NCBI GenBank assembly: GCA_019400425.1
Contig: JAFREE010000043.1
Location: 1 to 64,000, forward strand
Source: Hymenochaete sp. R1
Taxonomy: Eukaryota > Basidiomycota > Agaricomycetes > Hymenochaetales > Hymenochaetaceae
DNA: 64,000 bases
Reading direction: 5' to 3'
The first letter of the stretch is position 1. Each line of letters starts with the position of its first letter. The notes below the pieces were generated by a model. It saw nothing but the letters and a program-made list of their open reading frames with translations, made no database searches and was not told the origin of the DNA. Shown piece after piece: positions 45,916 through 58,588 of the stretch. The translations under genes were made by a program, and so were the position numbers.

Positions 45916-46698
45916 TTAACATGCCCTCCAGGCTTGCCCAAGCGTCAAGACTCACATCCCCTAGAGAAGTTGCCGCTTGGAATCGGTTTCAATACGGTGT
46001 TTTAGGGGTGAATAGGTGTGGTAAGAACGCACCTCCGAGTTCACCGACTGTACAAGAAAATAAATCATGTCCTGGAATAAAGTTAACAAGAATTCACGTT
46101 TAAAAGTGCATGCAGCTCACCCGCTATCGTTTGAATTTTGATCACCAACCCCCGTCCCTTCGCAGCATGTCTCGACGAGCCACGAAACCGCTTCCGAATG
46201 GACAACCCAAGCGTCACAGCATCATTGGAGCTGAAAGCGGGAAATCGATAGGTCGTCTAAAGTCCGAAGCCGGATGGAGGTAGAAGATGTCAAAATGAAT
46301 TACCCGAGATGAGAATTAGGAGAGGAAAGGGGCGGACTTCTTCTGTTAGTGTCTGTGCTGCGATTTCTGCGTCTGACGGAGACTGAGCGTGTTGGGAATA
46401 TAGACCGTTGAACATTGCGTGAGTGTCGTAGAAAAAAAGAAGAGAAAGAAAGTAGTCCACGAGAGATATAATAGAGGGAGAATGAGGGGCAAGGGGCTAG
46501 AGAAGGGGTAGGTAGGCTAGGGTTAGTAGTCGTCGCCGTTGTCGAGGCACGTTGCGCCAACGAGGAAACGGTGCGTAAAAAGGTTGGTTGAGAAAAAAAA
46601 GCACCTCTGCCGCGATTGGCACAATTGAAGGCACCTGATCGCGTATTGCCGGTCAACACCTACCAATTCACTCTCATCTCTTTATTGTACACATCTTC
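45916..46698. other. Intergenic region upstream of PEX12
   Basis: This is the divergent upstream DNA of the small orphan (-) and PEX12 (+). A minus-strand frame at 46300-46659 looks superficially like a mitochondrial presequence, but it has no downstream exons and ends 39 bp from the PEX12 start. Confidence 0.4.
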
Positions 46699-48087
46699 AT
46701 GGAGTTCTTCAACGATGTCGGCTCGGACTCTTCACGGCCATCCATATTCGAGCTTATTGCGCAGGAGCAGCTTAGGGATCTCCTGCAACCAGCCGTGAAG
46801 TATGTCTTGTCGGTGCGCTCACTCACACGCTTTCCCTACCTCTAAAAGCTGATTAATTTTAATTGTCCACTGAAATTAGGTATTTGCTCAACGGTACCCA
46901 AGGTACCTCCTTCGGATTGTGAATAGGCACGAAGAGTTCTATGCGCTCTCGATGTTGTTTGTGGAGAGACACTATCTCAGGGAACATGGTTAGCTTCCTG
47001 ATCGGATAGTAATGCACATGGGCTCAATCTGTAATCAGGCGCCTCGTTCGCTGAGAACTTCTACGGCTTGAAACGTCGCCGGAAACCTCTGTATGACACT
47101 GAGCGGGCCAAAGCCGCAGTGGGTAAGTATTCGGCGCGCGAAAACCTCAGGAAAAGGGATCTCCGATTGTCGTTAGTGTTCCTTGTAAGCAGCTCGCCCA
47201 ACAATTCTGCGGCTCTCTTGCTTCCTTGGATTTCAGATACTCGTACCTTACCTTCGAGCCAAAGCTCAGGATCACTATGAAGCTATTGGTGGAGGTATCG
47301 ACGCCTCATTGTTCGAAGATGAAGGCCAAGGTGCAAGGTCGGAGGCGGAACCAGTGAGTATCATATTTCTGCTCGAATCACTATCTTTCACCGACATCAC
47401 ATCAGACGTCAATATGGAAATGGAAAACGCTTTTCAAAAAGCTATATCCATGGATGAATATGTCTTTCGAGGTCTGGCTCATGTGCTATAACATTGCATA
47501 TCTCTTTGATCGCACGCCCTTCTACCGACCGTGGCTTTCCTGGATGGGCGTCGATTTACGTAGGCTCGGTCCAGAGGACATGGTGAATTCATGTCTTGGC
47601 TTCAGACGAGAGTGTTATCTGACAATAACATGATTGTGCATAGCCTATACCGAAAGTCTCCGCAAGCATCAACGAACACCAACGCACAACCTCCCTGCTC
47701 AAAACCTTCCAACGTCTCCTCTCCCGGAGTCCTCGCTTGCTCCTTGAGTCCTTGAAAGTCCTTCTGCCGACAGCCATTTTTTTCATTAAATTCCTCGAAT
47801 GGTGGTACTCGCCCTCCTCACCCGCTAGAACGATAACGGCCCCACCTTCAGGGCCTTCCGTGCCGCCTCCCAAACTCCTCCTACCGCACCCGGATGGTAT
47901 AAGCGTGGATAGAACGAAATATGGGTTGTGTCCTTTGTGTTCAAATGCAGTTGCAAACGCGACCGCCGCGCCGTCGGGGTACGTGTTCTGCTACAAGTGC
48001 ATTCATGGGTACGTGGAGGAGAAGCAGTTATGTCCTGTGACGCTTACAGCGACACATATCTGGCAATTGAGGAAAATTCTGGTATAA
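46699..48087 (+). CDS. PEX12: Peroxisomal RING E3 ligase component Pex12
   Basis: Pex12 is a membrane RING subunit of the Pex2-Pex10-Pex12 ligase that recycles the import receptor Pex5. Six exons (46699-46812, 46880-46988, 47039-47184, 47237-47353, 47406-47582, 47644-48087) give 368 residues, typical for fungi. The N-terminus is [20 protein letters not shown], then [32 protein letters not shown] and [13 protein letters not shown]. The membrane region has [20 protein letters not shown] and [20 protein letters not shown]. The C-terminal RING has CPLC, FCYKC and CPVT but lacks the full set of zinc ligands, as is usual in Pex12, which binds one zinc. Exon 3 reads through a GTAAGT at 47123 that must be skipped to keep the conserved LRKRD block. 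Confidence 0.95.
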
Positions 48088-48515
48088 AAAACAATTTATT
48101 TCGTTGTAATTTATTCCTTATAATAGTTTCGATATTTTGTGACCCTGTGTTATCTCTTGGGGATATCATATAGATACTTACTAAGTTTAAGGACTCGGAC
48201 GGTGCTGGGACCAGGGACTGAATCTGATCGGCCGTCGGTCGAATACAGGAATCGACGCACGTTCGAAACTCTTCCCTTTAGCCACCGAAGACCGGAGCTC
48301 AGTGGCAAAACATCCCTCTCAGCGCATACACCCCGTCAACAGATTAATATTTAGTTTCTCAAAGATAGTGCTCAGCATCGATGCCTCATTAACATTCTCC
48401 TTCTTTCTCTGTCGTGCGAGCCCAGGTCTGGCTCATTACTGGCGAGCAAGTCAGTGCGCAGCGCTTTACGAAATTTAAGCTTGAGGTCGAAGAACTCGGC
48501 TTCGCCGCTTGACAA
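48088..48515. other. Intergenic region between PEX12 and PHO81
   Basis: These 428 bp separate two plus-strand genes and hold the PHO81 promoter. No gene is supported and no Pho4-type CACGTG site was seen. Confidence 0.4.
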
Positions 48516-51500
48516 ATGAAGGTCAACGCCCTATCCTTCGCTTATCGCGCTCATGTCCTCTGTATACTGATCTCATCCTCCAATTCAGTTCGGCAAAGAG
48601 ATTCTTGCCCAGCAAGTGCCAGGATGGTCGCAATACTATCTCGACTACAAGGGTCTCAAAAAGGTCGTCTCGTCCCTCACTAAGGCCAAGTCAGGCGTCG
48701 AACTGCCTGAGAGCTTGCCCGCGGATCTGTCTTCAAAGGGAGGATCGGATGAAACCACAAGAACGCCACGCTCAGAGCTCCAGTATGGCCAGACGTTAGC
48801 TTTATTGACTGCCTCTGGGAAGGACGAGGACCGAGGGCCTCTCTTCCACGCTCAAAAAGCAGCGTTTTTCTTCAAGCTGGAGCGCGAGCTAGAGAAAGTA
48901 AGCCAAGTCCCGCAGAATTTCATAACGCATCCTTATAGTCACACGGGCTGTAGATCAATCAATTTTATTTACAAAAAGAAGCAGAGCTTAAGCTGAGGCT
49001 TGAGACGCTGCTTTCAAAACGAATGGCCGCGGCTTCAAGGAACATGCCTGCGGCAACTGACTCGACACCCAGGGACGACGTCGAATGGAAGGCAGTAGAG
49101 GAAGGTTTTCGACTCCTTGAACATGACCTAGCAAAACTTCAGGTGTGTACAATCATGCTGTTTAATGTAATGTTGTTTAATTTGGTATGTGAAGAGATTC
49201 GTGGATATCAATGCCACCGGATTCCGTAAAATCCTCAAGAAATGGGACAAACGGTCAAAATCTACCACAAAAGAGCTTTACCTTTCCCGCCAAGTTGATG
49301 TACAACCCGTCTTCAATCGTCAGCTCATCGCCGAGCTTTCAGATATTGTAACAGCTTGTCTTATGGATCTCAGTGATCTAACCGTCGGCTTGAATACAGG
49401 AGGTTCGGTTGTCAACGATATGATCTTGACCCACCAGATTGCTCTTGAGCGCAACTACCGTATGGGACCCTTCCGTGATCTTGAGACCAACCTGCGAAAC
49501 GCTATCAAAGCCACAGATGAAAATGCAATTCGGGAGATTATTCAGCAGTGCGATTCCTTCTTATCCCAGCCGGAAAGCAAAGTTCACGGGTACCGAATCA
49601 TCTGGAAGATCGTGATCGATTCGCCTCCTGTTTTTGCGGACCTAGTTCTCAACAGTCTCGCAACGCCGTTTGATTTCGGGTTCATCGACGACATCAATGG
49701 CAGGACGTGTTTGCACGAGGCTGCAATCTCGGGTCAAAAGCGGCTTGTAGATTTGTGCATCTCCAAAAACGTTGATGTCACGCACGCAGACTTTTATGGT
49801 ACGAAATCAGTGTATCTAGATGGGTTTCGTTTGATTTTGATGTGATATCGCAGGTCGGACGGCGTTACATTATGCTGCAATGAACGGCTTCTCAACAATC
49901 TGCCACAGACTTCATGAAGTCGGTTTATCGACGTCGAGTCTCGACGTGGACAACTACACGCCACTCATGTATGCTGTCCTCAAGGGCGACCCGGTGTGTG
50001 TTCGTATCCTTTTGGAAGACGGGAAAGCCAATTTGGGTCCTCCTCCTGCCGCGAGTGACCTCATTCCGCTCACATTGGCATGTCGGGTAGGCAGCGTTGA
50101 AGTGGTCCAGCTCCTGCTACAGTACAACGCCAGCAATGTGCCCAACACGAACGGCGAGTTTCCCATTCACGTTGCAGCACAGGAGGGTCATCCACAGATC
50201 TGTCGGCTTCTGCGGAACTGCGAAGGCTGGGATGCTCCAGACAGATACAATGAGTGGACACCGCTCTTCCACGCTGCCCGCTATGGCCATGCTGAATGTG
50301 TTCGTGAGTTGCTGGGACTTGGAAGCCGGGTATATGCTACAGACGAGACGGGACGGCAAGCCATTTTCTACGCTGCTTGGTATGGTCATCAACAATGCGT
50401 AGACCTCCTTCTCGAGGCCTTGTCGGGGTTAACAAGACCCGGGAGACAACCAGATCCTTTCGTACGCGCTGAGCCATTTGAGTTAATGGATATGCCAGAT
50501 TTCGAAATCGACACCATCCCCTCCTTATCTCTGCCGCCGCCCATTATGCCTTATCGGGTGTACGGTCACAATTTCCTCGACAATGCGTGGCTTATTCAAA
50601 TCTCTATCGGGCATACGTCTTCGCCGTCTCAGTCTCGTAGCAAAGCTCCTTCTGTGAGTCTGAATCCGCGTATCGCCAGCGCATCTGTGGGAACATCGAC
50701 GACGCAATACCCGAATGCCTCTCCGCTCTTCAAGCTGGTCTTTACCTGCAAGCCGGACATCACCGCCGCGCCCTATAGTGTTTCTATTCCAGTTAGAGAA
50801 GAGCGTAATCACTTCACATTCCAGGTCGCGGATATTGAAAACATGTTCTTGGAGTTCTCTATATGTCCAAACTTTGGGACAAAAATAATAGGAAGGGCAG
50901 TAGCAATGTCCACGTTGCTGAAGAAAAACCGTGACTTTGCGTACGTATCACCAATACTAGACCATCATTTAGCTGTAATTGGAGAAGTGAGTCGGTTCCA
51001 CTTTGAACACGCTGAACCATCGGCTCATGTCACAAGATACGTTATGAAGCCCGGATCATCTCTCCGTTCCGAGAGGCAGAATTAAAGGTCGGCGGGGCTG
51101 TCGAAACCTACTGGAAATCACTTGCTATGCCGTTCAACACACCTGTACCGAGGGTTACACAAAAGATGGCACATCCTTTCAGGTCGCTTGGTTCTGTACA
51201 AACTTCACCATCCAATCAGCTTGTGTCAAACGGCAACGGACACACGATAACTCTTTCTTCCTTAACAGGAGACTATATTTATATCTCTGTCCAAGTGACT
51301 CGCGACTCGGTGCCCGTCATTTACGACAAGTGGAAATTACCAGTAGATGGGTTCGATTTAGGCGTATTCGACGTGACTCTTCCACAATTGAGGGCAATCT
51401 CGATGAGAACGGGAAACCATATCGGCACCGACCTTTCAGCCACACCCGCTCGAGAATGGCACACGCGCCTACGTAGCTCGCTCGTGCCACTGAAAGAAGT

Positions 51501-52487
51501 GCTAGAAGTACGTTAATTTTCCGCGCCAGTCTCCGAGAGCTGCTTCTTTCTCCCACATACCATATTTGATGCTCAACGACCTTGTTACCCAGATACTTCC
51601 TCCGAGCTTCGGACTGCACCTCGACCTGGCCTTTCCCTCCGAGACTGTGCGGAAGCGGCATTCAATCAACCATGGGCATCTCTTCGATATCAATGGTTTC
51701 GTTGATTCCGTGCTCAGGACAGTATATGACGGTGCCTCTCCATCTTCTGCTTCTCCTTCCACCCCTCGGCCGCATCAGAGCATTGTGTTTAGCTCGTTCA
51801 ATCCGGACGTATGTGCTGCCTTGAACTGGAAACAACCTAATTGTAAGCCTGCTTCTCACGCACTACTTCAAGCGCATACACGCTCACCACCGCTCCCAAT
51901 CTCCGTCTCTATCCTTCCTCTTCTGTCTCTTCACGTCGCAGATCCCGTGTTCCTAGGCTCCGAATGCGGTATCCAAAGCGCCTCCAGCCCGAGTCCTACC
52001 GCCCTCGGCCCGGAGGACGTCGACGATCGCCGGCTCTCAAGCATCAGCGCATCCGTAGATTGGGCGAAAGCGAACAATCTCCTCGGCGTCTTTATGGATG
52101 CCGATCTTCTGGTCAGTCATCTCCATCTCCGACCGTCATTCCTTCCCTTTGTCTCCTTTCTGGCCCTCCCTTTGTTCGAATTTTAACTCTAAACTTATTC
52201 TATCCGTCATCTATGGTCTTACTTGTTTTGGACGTTTCGACCCCTTGCATTGGCTCGTGTCGTATGTCTTTGGATTGCACTGACATTCATTTTTTCGGCA
52301 GACAAAAGTGCCCTCGCTCGTACAGGGCGTGAAAGACATGGGTCTCCTTCTGAGTATCTATGGGTCACCGGAATACGCGAACACTCTCATCAAGTCAGCA
52401 AATGCAGCAGATGCAATCCTCGTTGACGCGCATTTTGACGAAGGCGTTTTGACCTTTTTGGATCATTCTTCTCGAGTATCCATATGA
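48516..52487 (+). CDS. PHO81: Phosphate-sensing CDK inhibitor Pho81/NUC-2
   Basis: Pho81 inhibits the Pho85 kinase when phosphate is low, sensing inositol pyrophosphates through its SPX domain. Nine exons (48516-48521, 48589-48897, 48954-49142, 49195-49798, 49854-50986, 51037-51507, 51593-51842, 51942-52111, 52302-52487) give 1,105 residues. The SPX domain spans about 1-260, with MKFGKEILAQQVPGWSQYYL, YKGLKK, FFFKLERELEK and ATGFRKILKKWDK. Ankyrin repeats occupy about 360-620 (NGRTCLHEAAISGQ, GRTALHYAAMNG, YTPLMYAVLKGD). The C-terminus is a GDPD-like domain lacking the HRG, E-D and HD catalytic residues; VQVTRDSVPVIYD stands where the metal-binding acid would be. The first exon is only ATGAAG. 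Size and order match fungal Pho81. Confidence 0.94.
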
Positions 52488-52805
52488 TCATTTTTTTCTG
52501 TATACGTTTAGCCCTTCCCCATAGACTCTTGTTAAAATAGGTAGCTCGGCGAGCTTTCTCGAGCAAGCAAAAATGTTTGTAAGCAAAAAATAGCATTAGA
52601 TATCGTGTACAAGAACAAATGCTTGGTGTACTCTAGTTACAATGTCGAGGGCTTGAATACATATATTTTCTGACATGACGACAAATACGTGAAAGAAAGG
52701 TCTAAAACCGGCAGTGTTCTCATACATAGCACAACAACAGAATACATGAAACCAGCAGGTCCAGCCCCGAGGCATAAATAGAATTCCTCCCGCGAGTATA
52801 TCCAC
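52488..52805. other. Convergent 3' region of PHO81 and the ABC gene
   Basis: These 318 bp lie between two gene ends. No gene is seen. Confidence 0.4.
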
Positions 52806-55757
52806 TCAACATACTGTTTCACGATATAAAGAAGCATAACGCGATCCCGGCCGTGTCATAAGTTCCTCGTGTGTTCCAAACTCTGTAATAGTCTGAAAGA
52901 TGGACAAACCAGTCAGTCAGTCGACCACGATCAAAGCGTCAGATAAACACAACTTACCCCATTCTCGAACATTGCGATCTTATCCGCACGTCTTGCGATC
53001 GATAGCTGATGCGTTATAATTATCACCGTCTTTGTCTTTTCGCCCGTGGACGGATCGCGACTGATCTGATCCACTGCTTTCAACACGTTGTTTTGGGCGT
53101 GTGCGTCTAGATGAGACGTCGGCTCGTCAAGGAGAAGAAGGTCTGCGTCGTGTGCGCGCATAAAGGCGCGAGAAATTGCAAGTCGCTGCCACTGAAAAGC
53201 GAACGGCAAAACGAATGAGTGTTCCAACCGTACCAGAAACGAAAGTGATGTAAGAACATCAGCGCCATTCTTACCTCTCCACCAGAAAGACCTTGCTTTC
53301 CAGGTTCTGACTCGCCGCCAAAGTTCGGTATCTCACTTAATGCCCCCATTCCCAATCCCATGCAATCTAAATTCGTGTCAAGTCCGCATGGCAACGTGCT
53401 GACCAAGCGTCCAGCCCCAGCTCGTTCGGCGGCTTGGCGAATGGCATGATCCCTGAAGTCGCAACCCAGGTTCCCAATGCCTACGTTCTCCCGTACGCTC
53501 GCGTTTAGTTTCGAAAATGATTGAAAGAGCGCAGTGACGTGACGATGATATTCGGTCGGAGGGATTCGGCAAATGTCGATGCCGTTAATGAGTAGTTGGC
53601 TTTGACCAGGCTTCTCCGCCGATTTGTCGAAGTCTACAATCCTTAGGAGGATATTAGCTAGTGTTGACTTGCCTATAGAATTTGTCAGATCTAACGTTCG
53701 CGAAGGCGTCGGGTGGATGCTTACCCGAGCCATTGTAGCCAACTACGGCTAGCGTTTCACCAGCTTCTAGAGTGAAAGAAATCCGTCGTAGGGTGGGTTT
53801 GGCACTTCCTGGGTACGTGTATGAAATGTTTCTGGACAGAAAAGAAGAGAATCAGAAAAACGGTCTCTTGAAACATCGACATTGACGGCACTAGCTTTAT
53901 AGATGTGTGGAGCTAATACACACCTCGCCTCTATTTTCATCCCCTTCCCGCTTTTCGTGTAGGAGGTTTCCCTTCCCGCCGGGGGATTCAGATAAGGTTC
54001 AACTGTGTTGGCAGCAAAAAACGCTCCCATGTAGAAAACAGATTGAAAAGCTCTTTCGAACGAGTTTCCCAAGGTTCGTATGTTAAAAAGTAACGAATGA
54101 AGGGAGTTGCGGTATAGTGAAAGTGATCCTAATGATGTCGACGTCGTATATATGAAGAAAGGCAGCTAAAAAGAGGCAATGTTAGCGCTCGAATAGCAGT
54201 ATGACCTATGTATTATTTTGACCCAGTCATACTGACATTCTGAGCTAAAACAAACATCTCGGATAAGTTCGTTTGAGTTAAAATCCAACGAAGAGATGCT
54301 CCAAAACCTATGCTCGCGCCGAGAGCATCGTGATTGGCATCCAGTCCCAGTGCACGTTTTCTCGAGCTGGACCATGAACCAAGAATCCATGGCGCCAACC
54401 CAAAGACAGCAATTTCAGGTCTGTAAGGTTCTCCATGCGCCATTGAGCGCATGCGTTCGGCGCGTTCGGCCTCACGGGCCTCTGCCGGGGAATATAGTGC
54501 TTCGGACGGAACGTACATGTCGGACGTACTAAATGGTAGGCGCGGCAGAAGCGATGCGATCAAAGAGACCGCAGAGGGAAGTAACACCGCAGCCAGCATT
54601 GGTAGACGCGATGGTGAAGTCCCCATGAAAGACAGAAACTTCGGCAAAGAGTCCTTTGAAGCGACTTTTGAAGCAGAGTACAAAACAAATAACTGGCTCG
54701 CGATCTCTGCGACTGAAGATAACACTCGGATGAGATCAAGGGGCGAGAAAAGACCAAACCCGAAGCCGAATCCTGTAAATGATCTTACAAAGAGGTCGGA
54801 CTCGTGGAGGAGATCACGTATAGTCGAGTCTGAGAGTGTCGGGAGATCTAGTCGGAGGCGTTGCTCGAGCTGACGCTGCTCCATGACGAAACGCAAGGAT
54901 CCGTTAACGGTCGCCTCGTTGTGATTCCTGTCGTAACGGAAGCAACATTAATATTACTTTGATACTTTACTCGACGCACCACAATCATTTTACTTACGCT
55001 ATGGCATCAAATACTGATTCGGCAAGCATACGTCCGCACTCTCTCAAAACCAAATGAACCAGATGTCCAAGGTTGGCGGAAGCAAAATTATTACTCGCGA
55101 TAACTTTTTGGACCTTATTGGTTTTACCGAAGTCTCAGGTCGTGAGCACAGCCAGCCAAATAAAGCGCTCACCTCGTCCAATATTAAAGCTTGTGAGTAA
55201 CCCCGAAAGGCCGGTAGTAAACCTCTTATAATCGTGAGGAACACTAGCAACGAAGTATGGAGGGGGTTGATCCCCCATAAGAGCAGGAGCAGGTCGCGGA
55301 ATGTGGCTTGAATTATTCTGAATGCAAGCCACATGTTTTCCAAAGTCCATTTTCTCTGCGAGCCTGGTTGAGAGTGCAAACGCTCACATCGGCTGTCCGG
55401 ATCCAGGGCAGCAGACGGTCTAGAGGCTTTCCAAAGCCCGAATAGCGATGGTGGAGGAGCACTTGTTTTAGGAGAGGCTTCGGGTGTGGCGTCTGGCATG
55501 CCAAACAGAGACCTCGCAAACTCGTACCTGGAAGACGTGGGGGATGGGACATTTGAGCTGGAGCAAGTACGAGAAGTGCTGAAGAGGAACATGGGGGAAG
55601 AGGGGGTGAAGACGAGCTGGAAAAAGGGAGGGTATTTGAAGAGAGCAGGACCGTCATCTTGGAACACTTTTGGCAAAGATAGAAGGGCGAAAGATGGAGG
55701 TGAAAGAATGAGAGAGCGTTGAGAGCGAGGAGGGCCGCACGTGATGGCTATGACCAC
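52806..55757 (-). CDS. Fungal ABC transporter, one TMD plus one NBD
   Basis: Eight exons (55173-55757, 54998-55113, 54237-54927, 53924-54165, 53725-53831, 53275-53672, 52958-53191, 52806-52892) give 819 residues from the first Met; later Met codons (e.g. 55499) are possible starts. A Pro/Ser-rich N-terminus leads into an atypical membrane domain with PLHTSLLVFLTIIRGLLPAF and RLPMLAAVLLPSAVSLIASL. The nucleotide-binding domain has Walker A GYNGSGKST (split by an intron within the motif), Q-loop FQSFSK, signature LSGGEWQRL, Walker B LLLLDEPTSHLD and H-loop IIITHQ. TITEFGTHEELM ends it. This is an ABCB-like half-transporter layout. I recall similar uncharacterised proteins in many mushrooms; membrane and substrate are unknown. 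It is convergent with PHO81 and divergent from FOL2. Confidence 0.88.
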
Positions 55758-56178
55758 GGTCGAGGAAAGAGGAAACCGGAAGATGGGTCGTCAAGAATTC
55801 AGAAAATTCATTTTCACATTTACATTTTTTATTTTTATTTATTTTCTTTTTTTAATTTGTGAAAATTAATACTCACCCTTGAGCATGGCCCCTAGGCTTG
55901 CAGCTTTTGCATGCATGCATGGTGTTAATGTTCAAGGCCGTCGGTCGTCCGGAGTCCTTTCTTTCAACCTTCCTTTTCTGTGTATATGCGCCTAAGTTTC
56001 CTAATATGGAAGTAGTCATGTGTTTTTTTAATACTTTTCTTTTGAGAGAAGCAAGCGCAGCGCAGAGCAGACAAGATTTTTGTTGATCCGTGTCTGGTGG
56101 GCTGAAAATTCGTTTGGGGGGCAGTCACGGCGAACCTCTGCTGTCGGTCCACAATCCAAATCTCCTCCTCCTTCCCCC
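55758..56178. other. Divergent promoter region of the ABC gene and FOL2
   Basis: These 421 bp contain a striking AT-rich block at about 55797-55872 built of A/T runs, then GCATGCATGCATGG at 55910-55923. Both are plausible nucleosome-free or regulatory features, but no function is shown. Confidence 0.45.
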
Positions 56179-57464
56179 ATGTCAGCCCACGGACACACAG
56201 CGGTGCTCGACTCGTTGGCAAAGCTTCGCCTTGAGGCCGAGCAGCTGCCTCGAGGCAGGAAAGCTTTGTCTGACGCAGACGTTGACGAGCAGCATCCGCA
56301 GCTGGATGGTCAGAGTCAGCCCGAAGAAGAAAGAAGAGAAGAGGAGTTCGGTCAACCGTTGTCGCTGTCAAAGCACACAACAACTGAGCGTGTACGCCGC
56401 GAGGGTTACGGCTTCCGTCCAATCTCAGGATCCTCGACCCCTAACGTCCCACAGGGTTCCCAGTCTCCTCTACCGGATCCAAACGGCCTCGGATGGCCCG
56501 CAAAGTCGACTCTTTCCCGCCTTTACTCCACTGCGGACGAGCGTGTTGCGCGCGAAAAGAAACTCGCAGATGCTGTGCAGACCCTCCTGGAATGCATAGG
56601 CGAAGATCCGGAGAGAGAGGGCCTCAAACGGACTCCCGAACGCTATGCTAAAGCTCTCATGTGGATGACTCGCGGTTATGAGGAGCGCTTGGCAGGTGCG
56701 ACTTATGAACAAACCCATCTCTGGATCCTCCTTTGCTAATTTTTGCTGCTGTGCATCCTTTTTCATTGTATTCTAGATGTGATCAATGACGCAATCTTCC
56801 CTGAAGACCACGATGAAATGGTCATTGTCAGAGACATTGACATATTCTCCTTGTGTGAACATCACCTCGTGCCTTTCACCGGCAAGGTCAGTGCAATGAA
56901 TACCTTTTGATACTGCGAGACTGAGCTCGTCGCGTCGGAATGCGTGAGAATGAGATGATATCTATCTTAATTTACATCTCAGGTCCTCGTTACCCCGACC
57001 ATGCTTTTGACGTGCTGCATTTGCTGTTCTATGAGATCCCATTTGTCTGCGTAGATGATGTTTCGGAGTCTGATACACCGGTTTCTTTAGATCACGATCG
57101 CATATATCCCAAGGAAACTCGTGTTGGGCCTTTCAAAACTTGCTCGGATAGCCGAGACGTTCAGCCGCCGCCTCCAAGTCCAGGAACGGCTGACGAAACA
57201 GATTGCCATTGCTGTGGACGAGGCTATTAAACCTCGAGGCGTGGCAGTTGTCATGGAAGCTACGTGAGTGGTTTTATTAAATCTGTATGAAGTTCTATCG
57301 CGTCTTTGCTCAACGACCCTGTTAGCCATTTGTGTATGACAATGCGTGGCGTGCAGAAACCAGGTGCTGCGACGATCACGTCATGTATGCTTGGATGCTT
57401 TCGGACTCAGCAAAAGACTCGAGAGGAGTTTTTGACTCTGATGAATTCAAAGAATCGATTTTAA
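56179..57464 (+). CDS. FOL2: GTP cyclohydrolase I
   Basis: This enzyme converts GTP to 7,8-dihydroneopterin triphosphate, the first step of folate and tetrahydrobiopterin synthesis. Four exons (56179-56695, 56777-56886, 57091-57263, 57326-57464) give 312 residues. About 125 disordered N-terminal residues precede the catalytic domain, which begins at [28 protein letters not shown] gives zinc ligands (Cys, His), and [10 protein letters not shown] gives the second Cys. [20 protein letters not shown] is the conserved substrate-binding block. [11 protein letters not shown] is the usual C-terminal motif. Intron 2 is 204 nt, against 81 and 62 nt for the others. It is divergent from the ABC transporter gene. 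Confidence 0.95.
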
Positions 57465-58588
57465 GGCATTTTTGGATATGTTTATTGAGGGTTGCGCATT
57501 TACTATCCCACCACGTTTTAGAGTCTCCTGCATTATCATATCGGATCCAACTCCCCAATCACGGATACTGCGGAGCCCCGTCTAATGCTCTCTTTGCATA
57601 ACCATCTTGATTCAACTCATCCCTTTGATTCAACTCACCGCTCATGCGTGGCTCACTGTATTTTTTTTGTAATGCCATACTGGAAAAAAAGAATTGTATT
57701 TTTCTCTCCATCGCTGGGCGCAATTTGTAACTTGCTACGTAGGTTTTATCGTTGTACTTCTCCGTCATCGTTTTGCAGTCACATTTCAAAATGATTCAAT
57801 CGTGCAATGACTCGGGAAACTAGGTTTGTGATCGGAATTAGTGACGGTGGCAAGAGGAGATTATAAACGGACGTCACTGCGGCTCTGCTGCGCGACGCTC
57901 AAATAGAGCGTGGCCGACACGGACATGGGCGCACAGGAGGGCAGCATAGCAGCACAAGAGATCCGAAGATGTCCTTGCGAAAAAAGAATCTGTTATTCCG
58001 GGATCTGGTAAAGAGTTTGGTTTCATAGGGCTGAGGTGGCTTTAGCTGATTGATTCAGCTTCCAACCCCGAGACAGACTCTTGCTTCATGCAATTTCAGT
58101 TTGCGACATTACCCGGCTTTCGCATAATAAACGGATTGAGACTAAGTTGGTAAATTTGGTACTTCCGACGATAAAATCGAGGCCGGGTCTCTCTCTGTGC
58201 GAAGCCTCCTTTACTCTTTGACCGTTCTTTTCCCATGACCGAGTTAGGCGTGCCTTATTACCCCGCAAAGGTCCAATACATATCATTATTGCTTGGGAAA
58301 ACTTGCATGCGCGATACGCCTCAGGCTCATTCAGACGGATGAAAAGCCTCCGATGTCGCCGCAGCCCTCACTTCTTCCACCGCTGCATATGTCCTAGGCA
58401 CAGGGACACGCCGAGAAAGCACCTATAACACGTTATGAAGTTTGAGAAACTGCAGACTATCACGTTCCGTTTGAAATTACTTTTACATGAACAAATGTAC
58501 GTTGTTGCAAAACAGACATGAGCAATGAACCAGGAACAACGAATCACCGGTACCGTAGATGTAAGAAGTCCAAAATATGTACTCGATA
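57465..58588. other. Convergent 3' region of FOL2 and THO2
   Basis: These 1.1 kb contain the 3' flanks of two convergent genes. Short frames at 57559-58286 show no domain, and no RNA gene or repeat was recognised. Confidence 0.4.

Noticed and set aside
46300..46659. Minus-strand frame with a presequence-like N-terminus upstream of PEX12
   Set aside because: It starts 39 bp from the PEX12 ATG, has no downstream exons on that strand, and is low complexity.
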